Assembly (NCBI GenBank): GCA_029204225.1
Contig: CM055093.1
Span: 1,226,117 to 1,290,116 of the forward strand
DNA: 64,000 nt
Source of the DNA: Diphasiastrum complanatum
Taxonomy: Eukaryota; Streptophyta; Lycopodiopsida; Lycopodiales; Lycopodiaceae
Reading direction: 5' to 3'
In this document: positions 22,257 to 32,724 of the stretch, piece after piece
Layout: the number at the start of each line of letters is the position of its first letter
Position numbering within the stretch: the first letter of the stretch is position 1
Position numbers and translations under genes: made by a program
Notes under the pieces: generated by a model
What the model saw: only the letters and a program-made list of their open reading frames with translations
What the model was told of the DNA's origin: nothing
Databases searched by the model: none

Positions 22257-22667
22257 TGTTGGAATTCATGCTCAAGCCCAATTCCGTTAGGTAATGAGCA
22301 TCCTAAAACCTTTTCATACTTATTGGAAAAACTACACAAAAAATATGAAGACTCGAAGTTTTAGCAAAGGATCGAAAAATTCAGGATCGAATATTTCTGA
22401 TCCAAGACTATTTTTTGACCCAATGTCATTCTTGTCAAAGAGAGATTAACTAGAAAATCTGATCCACTTGTTGTTAAATAACGGCGGCCTTCTATGAAAC
22501 TGTAAGTAGATTTTCTTAGGGCTTTAATAAACCGTTTATCTAACAGACATCTTGTATAACAATATACAGGTAATATTCTGCAACGATGTTTAGTCTATGT
22601 AGGCTTATGTAGAATTAGTTAGTTGTAATTTTGATTATCTAGCTATCAACAATTTTAGCTGAAGGTT
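22257..22667 (+). repeat. truncated 5' LTR of RLC-7
   Basis: Starts TGTTGGAATTCATGCTC and matches 25687-26271. It lacks about 165 bp that the other copy has around 25880-26050. It ends abruptly in coding sequence after GAAGGTT. Confidence 0.85.
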
Positions 22668-24314
22668 CAACAACAAGCAAATGTTGCATCAACCAGTCAC
22701 TCGATCCAGCATGAAGAAGAGGATAAAACTGCCTTTATGACCAGGGTCAAAAACTTTCAGGATATCAATTCTTGGTATCTGGAATCTGGAGAAACTCAGC
22801 ACATGACCCATCATCGGGATTGGTTCCAAAACTACAAGCCTTTCACCCATTCTAGAGTTGTGCAGCTTAGAGACAACTCAACACATTCCATTGCAGGTGA
22901 AGGGACAATAAGGGTCAAATTTTAGAGAGGTGCTATTAAGTTGTTGTCCAATGTCCAGTATATTTTGAACCTTACAAAAAATCTGCTTTCTATAAGCAGA
23001 ATCACTTATTCTGGTCGTAGGGTCGAATTAGATACAGAGGGCTGCACTATTATTGACAAGTCTAGGAAAGTCCTAGCTTATGGTAGAAGATGTGGCTACC
23101 TTTACAAATTAAGTCACTATTATTCTACTAGTAGTCAGCTCTTATTTCTATTTCTGAATCAAATCATTTGTTGTGGCATTTCAGACTAGGCCATTTAAAT
23201 TTTAAGAGTATTCAAATAATGTCAAATCAGAACATAGTGCAAGATCTTCCTTCTATTAGAAAATCCAATTCTCCATGTGAAAGCTGTATTATCAGCAAGC
23301 ATGCTAGAAGTCCATTTACTGCAGATTCTGTTCATACTTCTAGAGATTTGTTAGATCTTGTACACAGTGACCTTTGTGGCCCAATGCAAACTTCTTCCAC
23401 AGGGGGAGCTTTTCATTTTATGACTTTTATTGATGATTTTTCTAAGAGAACTTCTACTTATTTTTTGAAGAATAAATCCGATACTTTCAGATTCTTCAAG
23501 CAGTTCAAGGCATCTGTAGAAAATCAAACCTAGAGAACAAATCAAAGCAATATGTTCTGATGGAGGGGGGGAATACATCTCCACCAAGTTCAAGGAATTT
23601 TGCAAGGCCTGTCGAATACATCAACAATTCACCACTAGCTACTCTCCTCAATGTAATGGAGTAGCAGAGAACACCTATTGAGAGTGCCAAAAGCATGATG
23701 GCCCATGTTTCTCTTCCAAAGAGATTTTGGGCAGGAGCTGTCACTATAGCTGCCTACCTACAAAATTGTTATATCACCAAAGCCCTGAATGGCAAGACAA
23801 CTCATGAGGTGTGGACTAGATTGAAGCCATTACTCAAACACATTCGAGTGTTTGGATGCATTGCCTATGCTTAGATACCTGAAGATCTGAGAAAGAAGCT
23901 GGATGACAAAAGCAAAAAATCGATTTTCATTGGCTACTCCTAGATCACAAGGCATACAAGCTCTACAACCTAGAAAATCAGAAGACCTTCACGAGTAGAG
24001 GAAGACCAATTTTTCGACTATAAGGGAAAAGCACCAGAAAAAACCCAACCCAAGGATCGAATAGTTAAAATCCGATCCAAGGTCAAAAATTTCAGAATCC
24101 GACCCAAGGATTGAAAATTCAAAATCCAATCCAAGGGTCGAATAGCAAAAATTGATGCTGACTCGAGCAGTGAGTCGGAACCTCAACAACAACGTCAAAG
24201 GGTCAAAATTCAACCCAAAAGATCAAATCGACCCAAACAGCCTCCATCTCGATTCATGGATGATCCAGTGTGCTATTTTGTGCATGAACCAAACACTGAC
24301 CAGGAAAAGTAGCC
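22668..24314 (+). pseudogene. copia protease and integrase (RLC-7)
   Basis: Protease: SWYLESGETQHMT, where the catalytic Asp of DSGA is replaced by Glu. GAG-pre-integrase: FRLGHLNFKS, then CESCIISKH. Integrase core: LVHSDLCGPM and FIDDFSKRT, with later blocks in changed frames (GGEYISTKF and NGVAEN-like). A run of short repeats (words like GACCCAAGGATCGAA) lies in the linker at 24040-24150 and also occurs in the LTRs. Several stops; not functional. Confidence 0.85.
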
Positions 24315-25679
24315 ATGGATGCAAAATTTGATTCTTTGATTGAGAATCAAATGTGGACTGTAATTGAGTTGCCAAGAGATCAAAATTCGATCCCATACAA
24401 GTGGTTGTTCAAAGTGAAATATGATGCTAAAGAAAAAATAAATCAATACAAGGCCAGATTGGTAGTCAAAGGCATCTCCCAGATTCGAGATCTGGATTAT
24501 TCAGAAACCTTCAGTCTTGTGATAAAGCATGTTTCAATTCTTTTACTTCTTTTTAGGATCTTGAAGTTCACCAAATGGACGTTCAAACTGCATTTCTCAA
24601 TGACACATTGAAGAGGAGATCTATATGTCCCAGCCCAAAATACATTTCTAGTTGAGAATGGTTTCATTTCAAACTCGGCAGACTCTGTATCGGATTCCTT
24701 CATAATCATCACTCTTTATGTTGATGACATGCTACTGTTTAGTAGTAATTTAAATTTGTTGAAGGATACCAACTGCTTCTTAGTAAATGAATACAAGATG
24801 ACAGATATGGGTCCTGCACACTATTGTCTTGGAATTCATATTTTTTTAATCTGACCCAGCAGACAGATATTTCACCAATGTGTTGAAAAAGTATGGAATG
24901 GTCAAGTGCAAACCGAGCCACTTCCCACTCGACCCTGGTTTGAAGCTGTCAAAGGAACAATGTTCAAAATCCAAGTAAGAGAAGGAGGAAATGAAGCAGT
25001 ATCCATTTTCACTCCATTATTGGATCATTGATGTATGCTAGGCTCTGCACTCGACCTGACCTTGCTTACTCAATCAGATCTCTCAGCCAATTTCTTTCAA
25101 ATCTAGGTCTAGTCCATTGGAAGGCTCTCATGAAAGTCATGAAGTATGTCCAAGCTACAAAACGCCTCAACATTTGCTATGGAAGCAGCCAATCTGCCAA
25201 CATTCTAGAGGGCTACACAGATGCAGATTGGGTAGGAGACATCGACACAAGAAAATTGACCTCTAGATTTGTGTTCCTGTTTAATCAAGGCCCAATTTCA
25301 TGTGAACAGTCAGAAACAGACCTCAGTAGCATTATCCTCCACAGAATCAAAATACATAGCTTCCAAGGAGGCAATTTGGCTGAGGAACCTGCTTGTAGAT
25401 ATCAAAATTATCCAGTCACATCCAATGATCCTCTACTGTGACAATCAAAGTGCCATTGCACTATCTCTGAATCCGAGATTCCACTCCCGTAGTAAGCATA
25501 TCGAAATTCGATATCACTATCTTAGAGAGAAAGTGCAAAACGAGGAAATTTTTCTAGTTTACTATAGGACAGAGTTACAAGCAGCAGATTACTTCACCAA
25601 GGCTCTAACAAAGGAGCATCCTCTCAAATTTAACAACCTACTAAATTTGAAGATTGAAAATTTTCAGGATTCACATTAA
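24315..25679 (+). pseudogene. copia RT and RNase H (RLC-7)
   Basis: RT entry LIENQMWTVIELP, YKWLFKVKYDAKEKI and YKARLVVKG are present. Then the region around AFLND is internally deleted, so part of the palm is missing, although LYVDDMLLFS survives in another frame. RNase H is split by a frameshift near 25300: YTDADWVGDIDTRK in one frame, and ALSSTESKYIA, YCDNQSAIALS, RSKHIEIRYHYLRE in the next. The end of the domain is near the polypurine tract. Confidence 0.85.
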
Positions 25680-25686
25680 GAAAGAG
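25678..25686 (+). other. polypurine tract of RLC-7
   Basis: AAGAAAGAG abuts the second LTR. Confidence 0.75.
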
Positions 25687-26481
25687 TGTTGGAATTCATG
25701 CTCAAACCCAATTCCATTAGGTAATGAGCATCTTGAAACTTGTTCATACTTAATATTCGGAAAAACTACAAAAAAAAATATGAAGACTCGAAGTTTTAGC
25801 AAAGAATCAAAAAATTCACGATCGAATTTTTCTGACCAAGACTATTTTCTGACCCAATGTCATTCTTGCCAAAGAGATATTTTTTGACCTTGGGTCGGGT
25901 CGGATCGATTCTAATTTTTTCAACCCTGGATCAGATCGGATCGGATCGGATAAGAATCAAATTAGATCTAATAAATCCAAAATCTGACCCTGTGTATAAA
26001 TCTGACCCTTAGTTAAATCTGACCCTTAGTTAATTTTTTGATATTGTTAACTAGAAAATCTGATATACTTACCGTTAAATAACGGTGGCCTTTTGTGGAA
26101 CTATAAGTAGATTATTTTAGCGCTTTAATGCACTGTTCATCTGACAGGCATCTTGTGTAACAATGTACAGGTAATATGCTACAATGATGTTCAGTGACTA
26201 TATAGGCTTATGTATAATTAGTTAGTTGTAATTTTGATTATCTAGCTATCAACAATTTCAGTTGAAGGTTGAGCGGCCTACTGTTTCGCGGCCAACTTCA
26301 AGCTTTTGTACTGACATTTATGATTTATCTGAGTGCATTTTTGTGTCTATGTTTTTGGTTCCATTGCGCATTGTACTATTTGTTTCATCTTGAACTCATA
26401 GCTGGTAACTGACGCACTACCGATCTATTTCCATTTGCTCATCACTTTCGCTACTCACCACATTTCCATCAAAATTCTACA
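25687..26481 (+). repeat. full-length LTR of RLC-7
   Basis: 795 bp, TGTTGGAATT...AATTCTACA. It contains GGATC tandem words near 25930-25960 and TCTGACCCTTAGTTAA repeated in tandem near 26005-26035. Confidence 0.85.
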
Positions 26482-26493
26482 TGGTATCAAAGC
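26482..26493 (+). other. primer binding site downstream of the second RLC-7 LTR
   Basis: TGGTATCAAAGC, one base from the Met-tRNA consensus, directly after the LTR. Confidence 0.85.
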
Positions 26494-27261
26494 TCAGTTC
26501 TCTGATCCTATAGATTTAAGACAAACCAAGCTGGCACACTTAGCATTACAAGATTGATTACTCTGGCTTGAGTAAGCACAAACATGATCTACCATGTGCA
26601 TTACAAAGTCAGCCTTTAAAGAATTCATGGACTTGTATCCCTCTGCAAAGGTTTTAAAAATAGAAAATTTCATTGCTAGTTATTAAAAGAAAGCAAGAAA
26701 ATATCGTGATCGCTGCAAAGATTCATGTATGACAGTACAACAACCAATAAGACATGTACTACCAAGCAAATCTGCAGCTTTGAGATTCCTTGCTTGCAAA
26801 AGTAGCGAAAATTAAAATAAAACCTCATTGTATCCGACAATGCACGACAATAGATGGAAATTGCATAGTTATCTACATAATATCATATTACACTACTTCC
26901 TAGTGATGCAATCATCTGCAATTTAAACTTTGTAAATGATCAACATTAATCGAAGAAGATCCACTACAAACCTAGCAAGAGCATCAATGCTGATACATGA
27001 ATTTACAGCTTCCAACTTTGGAACATGAGATCAAAAAGCTCAACCAACTCAGTTTATCTTTATGAAAAAGGAGATTCAATGTTCTGAAAAAAATAGCTTC
27101 CATTCACACAAAAACACATTTAACTCAAGCTCTCGACCACACACAACTAGGTAAGAGCTCAAAAACCGTGATCGATGAGAAGCTCCAAAAATATTGAAGA
27201 GAAAGGCAAGCTTACCAATTCCCTCTATCTTGCATTTACTATTATAAAAAATGGAAAGATC
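26494..27261. other. no recognisable gene
   Basis: Perhaps the leader of a truncated second RLC-7 unit at its left end. No gag motif was found. Confidence 0.4.
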
Positions 27262-27270
27262 CTTTGTAAG

Positions 27271-27732
27271 GGGGTTTATCTTTTTTTGAGCCAAAAGTTT
27301 CAAGCAGCGAGCTAGTTTTTGAGCTTTGGTCGATGGTGACCTAAAATATAAATTGGAAACTATGGTCCAAAAAGGTCCTAAAACACACCCATCATCCACT
27401 TATTGGTGGGTTTTCAAAGTTTGAGATGGGAAAAACAATCTAAATATAATTAATGTAGACCCAAATTGATTAAATATGGGGTCCTACCATAAACTTTGAT
27501 TGTTTGCAAAATAATTGAACATCTAAATTTACATAGAGTTTCTAGGATGGGTACTATCTTAAGTTCCTTTTGTCCATGTGAAAATCTACAAACCCACCAC
27601 TAAGTGGAGGATGGGTGTGTTTTAGGACCTCTACAGACCATAGCTTCCCATTTATATTTGAGGTCACCAATGACCACAGCTTGGAAACTAGCTCACTGCT
27701 CGAAATTTTTGGCTCAAAAAAAGGTAAACCCC
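27271..27732. mobile_element. Mutator-type MITE with 9-bp target duplication
   Basis: 462 bp with long inverted arms of about 150 bp. The left arm starts GGGGTTTATCTTTTTTTGAG and the right arm, reversed, GGGGTTTACCTTTTTTTGAG. It is flanked by a perfect 9-bp duplication CTTTGTAAG (27262-27270 and 27733-27741). Long inverted ends plus a 9-bp duplication are the Mutator hallmark. There is no coding capacity, so a non-autonomous derivative. Arms share blocks such as GGTCCTAAAACACACCCATC. Confidence 0.9.
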
Positions 27733-27741
27733 CTTTGTAAG

Positions 27742-28137
27742 ATGCACGATGAGTGAAAGATTGTCATGAACTAGTCATATGAGAACTAGCTCCACTATCT
27801 ATCCACCATGGATTTTCACTTTCAAAGCTAAAAGAAGAGTACATTGACATCATGAGATTCTTTCTTGTCACTTCCCTCTACCTCACCTTCACCTTCTTTA
27901 GTAAGATTAGCTTGCTTGAAGGTCCTTCACTCATCTTGAGCTATAGAAATTTCTTTCTCAGAAAGAGACGAGTCATGGCATCTATCATTTCGTACAAACC
28001 AATAAGAATGTCCCAAGTTTTTTTGGTAGTGGAACATTTTCTACATAAGCTAGTGAATCCTTTAGATTTAGAGACACGATGGCTAATGTCTTGCCATCCT
28101 TGCTTCCCCAAGTGGTCAGCAGTCTGGTTCAACCGGT
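27742..28137 (-). pseudogene. copia gag-protease fragment
   Basis: Minus strand: gag helix (STTKKTWDILIGLYEM, followed by a leucine/arginine block) joined over a deletion to the protease active site WWIDSGASSHMTSS at about 27770-27850. No LTR, integrase or RT on this side. The MITE lies just past the protease end. Confidence 0.7.
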
Positions 28138-28139
28138 TT

Positions 28140-28560
28140 GGCTATCGAACTTCATTGTATTTTCATAGGTGATGGAGCTATCATGGATGTCGAAGAAACA
28201 AGCCATTTAGTGAGGCCGAGTACAAAGCTCTTACACATTGCACAAAGGAGATGGTATGGATCAAGAGGATGATAAAGGATCTTCACTTGCTGAATTTTTC
28301 AGAGAGCCCAATCATCTTTTGTGACAATCTATCAGCCCAAAGGTTGGCAACCAATCCTATCTTTCATGCTAGGAGCAAGCATATTGAGGTGGAATGTCAT
28401 TTTGTGAGGGAGTAAGTCATTGCAAAGGAGGTGGAGCTTCAACATGTTTCTTCAAGGGAATGTGTAGCTGATATCTTCACCAAAGTATTGGGAAAGGACT
28501 TGTTCATGAATCATAGGACATCACTTGGACTATATTTTTTCACATGGTATTAGAGCAGGT
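28140..28560 (+). pseudogene. copia RNase H fragment with a primer-site-like end
   Basis: Plus strand: EAEYKALTHCTKEMVWIKRM, FCDNLSAQRLATNP, HARSKHIEVECHFVRE (then a stop) and VADIFTKVLGKDLF, all copia RNase H blocks. It is followed at 28545-28556 by TGGTATTAGAGC, a Met-tRNA primer site directly after TTCACA. An LTR may have been lost between the two by deletion. Confidence 0.75.
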
Positions 28561-28637
28561 TGCATTATAAAATTGGTGGATTTTCCAAATCTAGAGGTGG
28601 ATTTGAGGGCGCCATAAATTCTATGTGGATTTGGAGG

Positions 28638-28913
28638 TGCTAACGTTAGACTTCATTGTTACACTTATTAGTTACTATTTACAATGTACTTTATTATTTA
28701 TAGCTATTACCAGTTGTAACTATCCGTAGGCTAGTCTAGTAGTCTACTCCTAGGTTTTCTCGCTCTATCAAGATTCAGGGTTTTTTTGTATATTTTACAT
28801 TCAGTATGCAACTTAGTGTGATAGAGTGTTGAGTGGGAGTGCGTGTTATTATTTCGCCTTCTTTGGTGATTGTTTATGGTGAATGCCTAATGTTGCTTAT
28901 CTGATAATTGACA
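28638..28913 (+). repeat. 5' LTR of RLC-11
   Basis: 276 bp, TGCTAACG...AATTGACA, homologous to 48861-49125. It is followed by TGCTATCAGAGC (28914-28925), a primer site one base off consensus. Confidence 0.8.
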
Positions 28914-28925
28914 TGCTATCAGAGC

Positions 28926-29697
28926 TGCGATAGTCCTGCGTGCTTGATCAATGGATATAGCTTGTCACAAGCTCCGCAATGAAGTGAGAAAGTCCTTCAT
29001 AGGAGGTGAAAGCTTGGAGAGACAAAAATGGCTGGAAGGAATTCTTTCTTAGTGTATTTTGCAAGTTTTGGAGCTCAAATTCATCAATGGAAAACAAAGA
29101 CACAGTCCTGGAGGCATCAGAAAGGCCAGGGCAGCACTAGACAAATTGAAAATCTGTTGACTAGAGAGATTTTGATAATACTTCCTAGCTTTTGTGAAAG
29201 TGCCATTTGTGAGAGAGGTTTGCCAGGAAATCTCTCATTTGTCTGTTTGTGCAATTGCAGACACACTAGACAGTGTCTAGTATTGCCATTCGGAGTTTAT
29301 GAGGCTTCATACTTTTCACATTACTAATTTTTGCCTTTTGAATGATCACAGACTTTGAAATCTTTGCAAAGAGGAGAATCTAGAATATTCACTCTGAAAA
29401 TTCTTATATTTCCTCTACTTTTCATCCTAATCCATACTGATATTGGATCAATGCACGCGAGCTAAAGGAATACCCGAGCGGTCGTACACCCACGCGCCAA
29501 ACCGATATCGCATATTTGTACCGATATCGGATCAATGCACGCGAGCCCAAGAAGGTCCCGAGCGGTAGTACACCCGCGCGTTGAACCGATTGAGGTGTAC
29601 AACCAAAAATATAAAGTTCTGTGGTGTGATAAATTTGAAAACAATTGTGTGCTCAGACTGAGCCATTTTTCTGTGATCCAGACTCATCTATCCAGTA
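28926..29697 (+). other. RLC-11 leader with two copies of an 85-bp repeat
   Basis: Direct repeats start at 29435 and 29520 (CTGATATTGG and CCGATATCGG, GCACGCGAG, CACCCACGCG or CACCCGCGCG). RLC-16 has about three copies of the same 84-bp unit. Open frames here have no domain. Confidence 0.8.
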
Positions 29698-30394
29698 ATG
29701 GCAACTCTAAGCAAGAGCGTCCTCACTGAGTCAAGCAAATTGGAAGGAGCGGACAACTATGCAATTTGAAAATTGAAATTGAAAAACATTTTGATGGAAA
29801 AGGAGCTATGGAAGATCGTGACAGGTGAAGAGACAAGGCAAGTGATTGAAGAAGATCAGTGGGCATTTGACAAGTATAGCCACATGGGAAAATCTCCCAA
29901 CCTATGAAGAGTTAGGTGGATTGCTTTTGCAGGAACAACAACGTCAAGAGAACTTGAGTCATCACAATAGAGGATTTGATCAAGCTCTTGCAGTCAGAGG
30001 ACGTGGTGGCAGATTTGGTCGTAGAAGACACCAATCAAGAGGTGAAAACTCAAATCGTGAATCGTTCCAACAATTTCAAGAACAATCCAATGATGGCCCA
30101 AATAGAGCCAATTGGAATCAAGACCGAGGTCAAGGATGCGACTATTCCAGACAAAATAAACCTGGAAATTGTAGGTACTGCAACAAACCTAGCCATTGGG
30201 AGCGTGAATGCTTCAAGAAACAGAAGGAGATAGAACAAAGAAAAGGCAAATGCCAAGCGGACAATTATGCTAATCAACATCAATTTGATGATGACTATTG
30301 TGAAGACAACTATGTTGATCAACATCAATACGATGATGATCAATATGAAGATGATATAGGTGAGAGTTCAAAATTGTTCATTATAGACAAGTGA
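29698..30394 (+). pseudogene. copia gag (RLC-11)
   Basis: ATG at 29698. The start (SSKLEGADNYAI) resembles the RLC-15 gag start, but a TGA at 29767-29769 replaces the conserved Trp. An internal deletion near 29880 removes most of the capsid part. The nucleocapsid part is Arg/Gly-rich (RGRGGRFGRRRHQSRG) with the zinc knuckle CRYCNKPSHWEREC and a C-terminal acidic Asp/Gln/Tyr repeat (DNYVDQHQYDDDQYEDD). Confidence 0.85.
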
Positions 30395-30399
30395 TGAAG

Positions 30400-31173
30400 C
30401 CAAGGATACCTGATACATTGCTAGTGGTATGTCCAAGCACATGACTTCAAGGAAAGAGTGGTTTTCAGAACTCAAGGAAACTCACAATGGTGATGAGGTT
30501 GGGACAAGCCGATGGGCCAATTTCTATTTGTTAAAGGATTTTGAGTGGTACCAGTAAAGTTAGCCAGCATGATGATAAAACGGATAAGCAATGTGCAATA
30601 TGTACCTGGCTTAGCTAACAATCTACTATCTGTTGGGACTATGGCTGATCAACAACTCAAGGATGAATTTGACAGCGACAAATGTCTTGTCAAAGACATC
30701 AAGAATCACTACAAAGTGATTGCTATAGGAGCTAGAGTCAAGAAAAATTGACTCTACAAATTGAATGCAAGATATTTTGCTCAAGCTATGGTAAGCATTG
30801 TTGATAGTCGAAGTGATCTTTGGCATTAACGATTTGTTCATATTAGTGCTCAAAGTTTACAGATTCTCAGAAGATGTAATCTAGTTATTGGATTGTCGGA
30901 TATTTCTTTTGAAGGAAAAATTTGTGAAGGTTGCATTTTGAAAAAACAACACAGAGATAGGTTTCCCACAAGTGGAGCAAGAAGAACAAGTGGCATCCTA
31001 GATCTTGTCCATAGTGATCTATGTGGACCTATGCAGACTAGATCTCTTAGTGGCTACTATTACTTTATTATCGTCATTGATGATTATAGCAGATGCATTT
31101 GGATTTATTTCATAAGCAAGAAATCAGATGCTTTTGCTAAGTTCAGAAAATTCAAGACATTAGTTGAAAAGCA
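30400..31173 (+). pseudogene. copia protease and integrase N-terminus (RLC-11)
   Basis: The protease centre reads YIASGMSKHMTS, so the catalytic Asp is Ala. A TGA at 30411-30413 stands where Trp is expected. The integrase zinc region (CEGCILKKQHRDRF) and core DLVHSDLCGPMQ, VIDDYSRCIWIYF lead to FKTLVEK, where the solo LTR is inserted. Confidence 0.85.
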
Positions 31174-31992
31174 TGAAGAAACAAAACATTTTTAATTACA
31201 AGCCTTGCTAGCTTTCAGCCCTCATTCTGATGAAGGCATTCACAAACTCGAAGTTTTGGAGACACAAAGCACGAAAAGTTTTGCGAACGTGAAAGTCAAA
31301 GGAAACGAAGACGAACGGTTTGCAAACACGAAAGTCAAAGCAGACGAAGACGAACGGTTCGCAAACACTCTTGTGATTTCTTGATTAGTTGTAGATGTTT
31401 AATCACTCTAATCTTAGATTCACATAGAGCGACCATACTTACTGGATGATACTTGACATATAGATCAACAGAATACACATACAACAAAATGTAGTAGTCT
31501 GATGCTAGTAAGCAATGAAGATGAAATACAGACAACAAGTCCACCTGCATGCGAGACGAGCTCTGTGATCAGGATCCATAGAGATCTAACTGTCCGCTAG
31601 TAAAGCGAAACGATTACTCATGAGAGAACCGTGTTTCTCTCACGCCAATGCACTGCGTGGATTTACATGCAGTGCTTGAAAAAAACAGAGGAAGTTCAAT
31701 ATAGATAATTTTTCTTGTTGTGTCTGATCTCGTATGCAAATGCTTTTGTTGTTAATCGTGTATCTGAGTTTTTCTTGTTCATTTTAATTTTGCACCTTGG
31801 TTGAAACTATGTTGAATGTTGTATTAATTTTATAAACATAGATCAGCAGAGCCTGACTACATTCAAGAGGATTGTAGGAGTGATTTAACTGGCAGTGTCC
31901 AGTGATCGCATCTGAACTCCATCTGAGTCGCAAGAGGATCGTGGTTCCTTCGCGACTATGAAATCCAAATCGCGATACACGAAACCTCATCA
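31174..31992 (+). repeat. solo LTR of the RLC-13 family inserted in RLC-11
   Basis: 819 bp, TGAAGAAACAAAAC...AAACCTCATCA, flanked by AAGCA (31169-31173 and 31993-31997). Its first part matches the 3' LTR of RLC-13; its later part matches 41900-42118 in inverse. It has a tandem 39-bp repeat at 31291-31368 encoding repeated KVK/NEDERFANT-like residues. Removing it and one TSD copy returns the RLC-11 integrase to a continuous frame over the junction. Confidence 0.92.
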
Positions 31993-31997
31993 AAGCA

Positions 31998-32330
31998 AAC
32001 ATGATGTTGCATCAAGACTTTGAGATCATATGGAGGTGGTGAGTATTTTTTGACAGAATTTATTGATTTCTGCAAAGATCAAGGGATCAAGAGGCATACT
32101 ACAACACCTTATTAACCACAACAAAACAGAGTTGTAGAACGAAAGAACATATCTATTGTTGAGATGGCCAGGGCGGTGGTCAAAAGCAAGGGTCTGTCAA
32201 ACACCTTTTGGACAGAAGTTTGTAGCACAGCTACAGACATCCTGAATCAGTGGCCTACAAAATCCGTGGAAGGTAAGACACCTCATGAAACCTTTATTGG
32301 AAAGAAACCTAATACAAGTAGTGGCCGAGG
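31998..32330 (+). pseudogene. copia integrase C-terminal core (RLC-11)
   Basis: YGGGEYFLTEFIDFCKDQGI follows the second Asp region (here Tyr replaces the usual Asp before GGGEY). Then VVERKNISIVEMARAVVKSK and NTFWTEVC carry the catalytic Glu block. A stop interrupts the P-Y-x-PQQ motif. The frame ends at about 32330 where foreign sequence begins. Confidence 0.8.
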
Positions 32331-32340
32331 CCACTGTTTC

Positions 32341-32724
32341 TATGGAAAGATGATGAATGTCATCTGAAGCCCCCTTGACGAGTAGCAAGGTCATTAATCA
32401 AAAGTGTATTCTGCAATTACAAAATTGGAGTTTTTAGTAAATAAAATCTACCAGAACACATACATCAGATAAACATACAGTAAAACTTTTAAACTTAAGC
32501 ATTCATCATCATCTGCTGCGACTAGATCGGGATGATCTATATTGTGATCACCTATTGAAGAAGAGTCATCAACAAATTTCATAACCGATGGACGAGAGAA
32601 TCCCAATTGGGGTTGGAATGAAATAAATTCCTCATCAGAAGTTTGCTTCGTCCATGAGCACTAACATTTGCCATAGCCCAAGACAAACATTCATCACTAG
32701 TCAGACAGGTGGTCTTGTTGTCTG
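32341..32724 (-). other. unidentified coding-like sequence with a possible intron
   Basis: On the minus strand, a frame of about 60 codons (QTSDEEFISFQPQLGF, RPSVMKFVDDSSSIGD) is open. It is followed by GTATGT and, about 68 bases on, by TTTTGTAATTGCAG, a good donor-acceptor pair around 32410-32475. The joined frame does not continue well. No domain was recognised. It lies between the truncated end of RLC-11 and the truncated LTR of RLC-13. Confidence 0.3.

Larger units (their letters stand above)
22257..26493 (+). mobile_element. RLC-7, copia element with second LTR followed by a primer site
   Basis: Plus-strand order is truncated LTR, protease, integrase, RT, RNase H, polypurine tract, full LTR, then a Met-tRNA primer site. 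The first LTR runs straight into the protease coding region, so its 3' part, the leader and gag are deleted. A primer site after the second LTR is expected only if another copy of the element followed in tandem, or if this LTR is the 5' LTR of a truncated second unit. Many stops and frameshifts are present. Confidence 0.88.
28638..32340 (+). mobile_element. RLC-11, copia element (plus), decayed, 3' end missing
   Basis: LTR, primer site, a leader with 85-bp repeats, gag with a zinc knuckle, protease and integrase. It ends about 32330 inside the integrase, so RT, RNase H and the 3' LTR are absent. A solo LTR of another family is inserted at 31174-31992. RLC-16 at 48861 is the same family (LTR, leader and gag start align). 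In both, gag carries the same TGA. Confidence 0.85.

Noticed and set aside
29028-29327. Plus-strand 99-codon frame in the RLC-11 leader
   Set aside because: It lies before the gag ATG, is not open in RLC-16, and has no domain.
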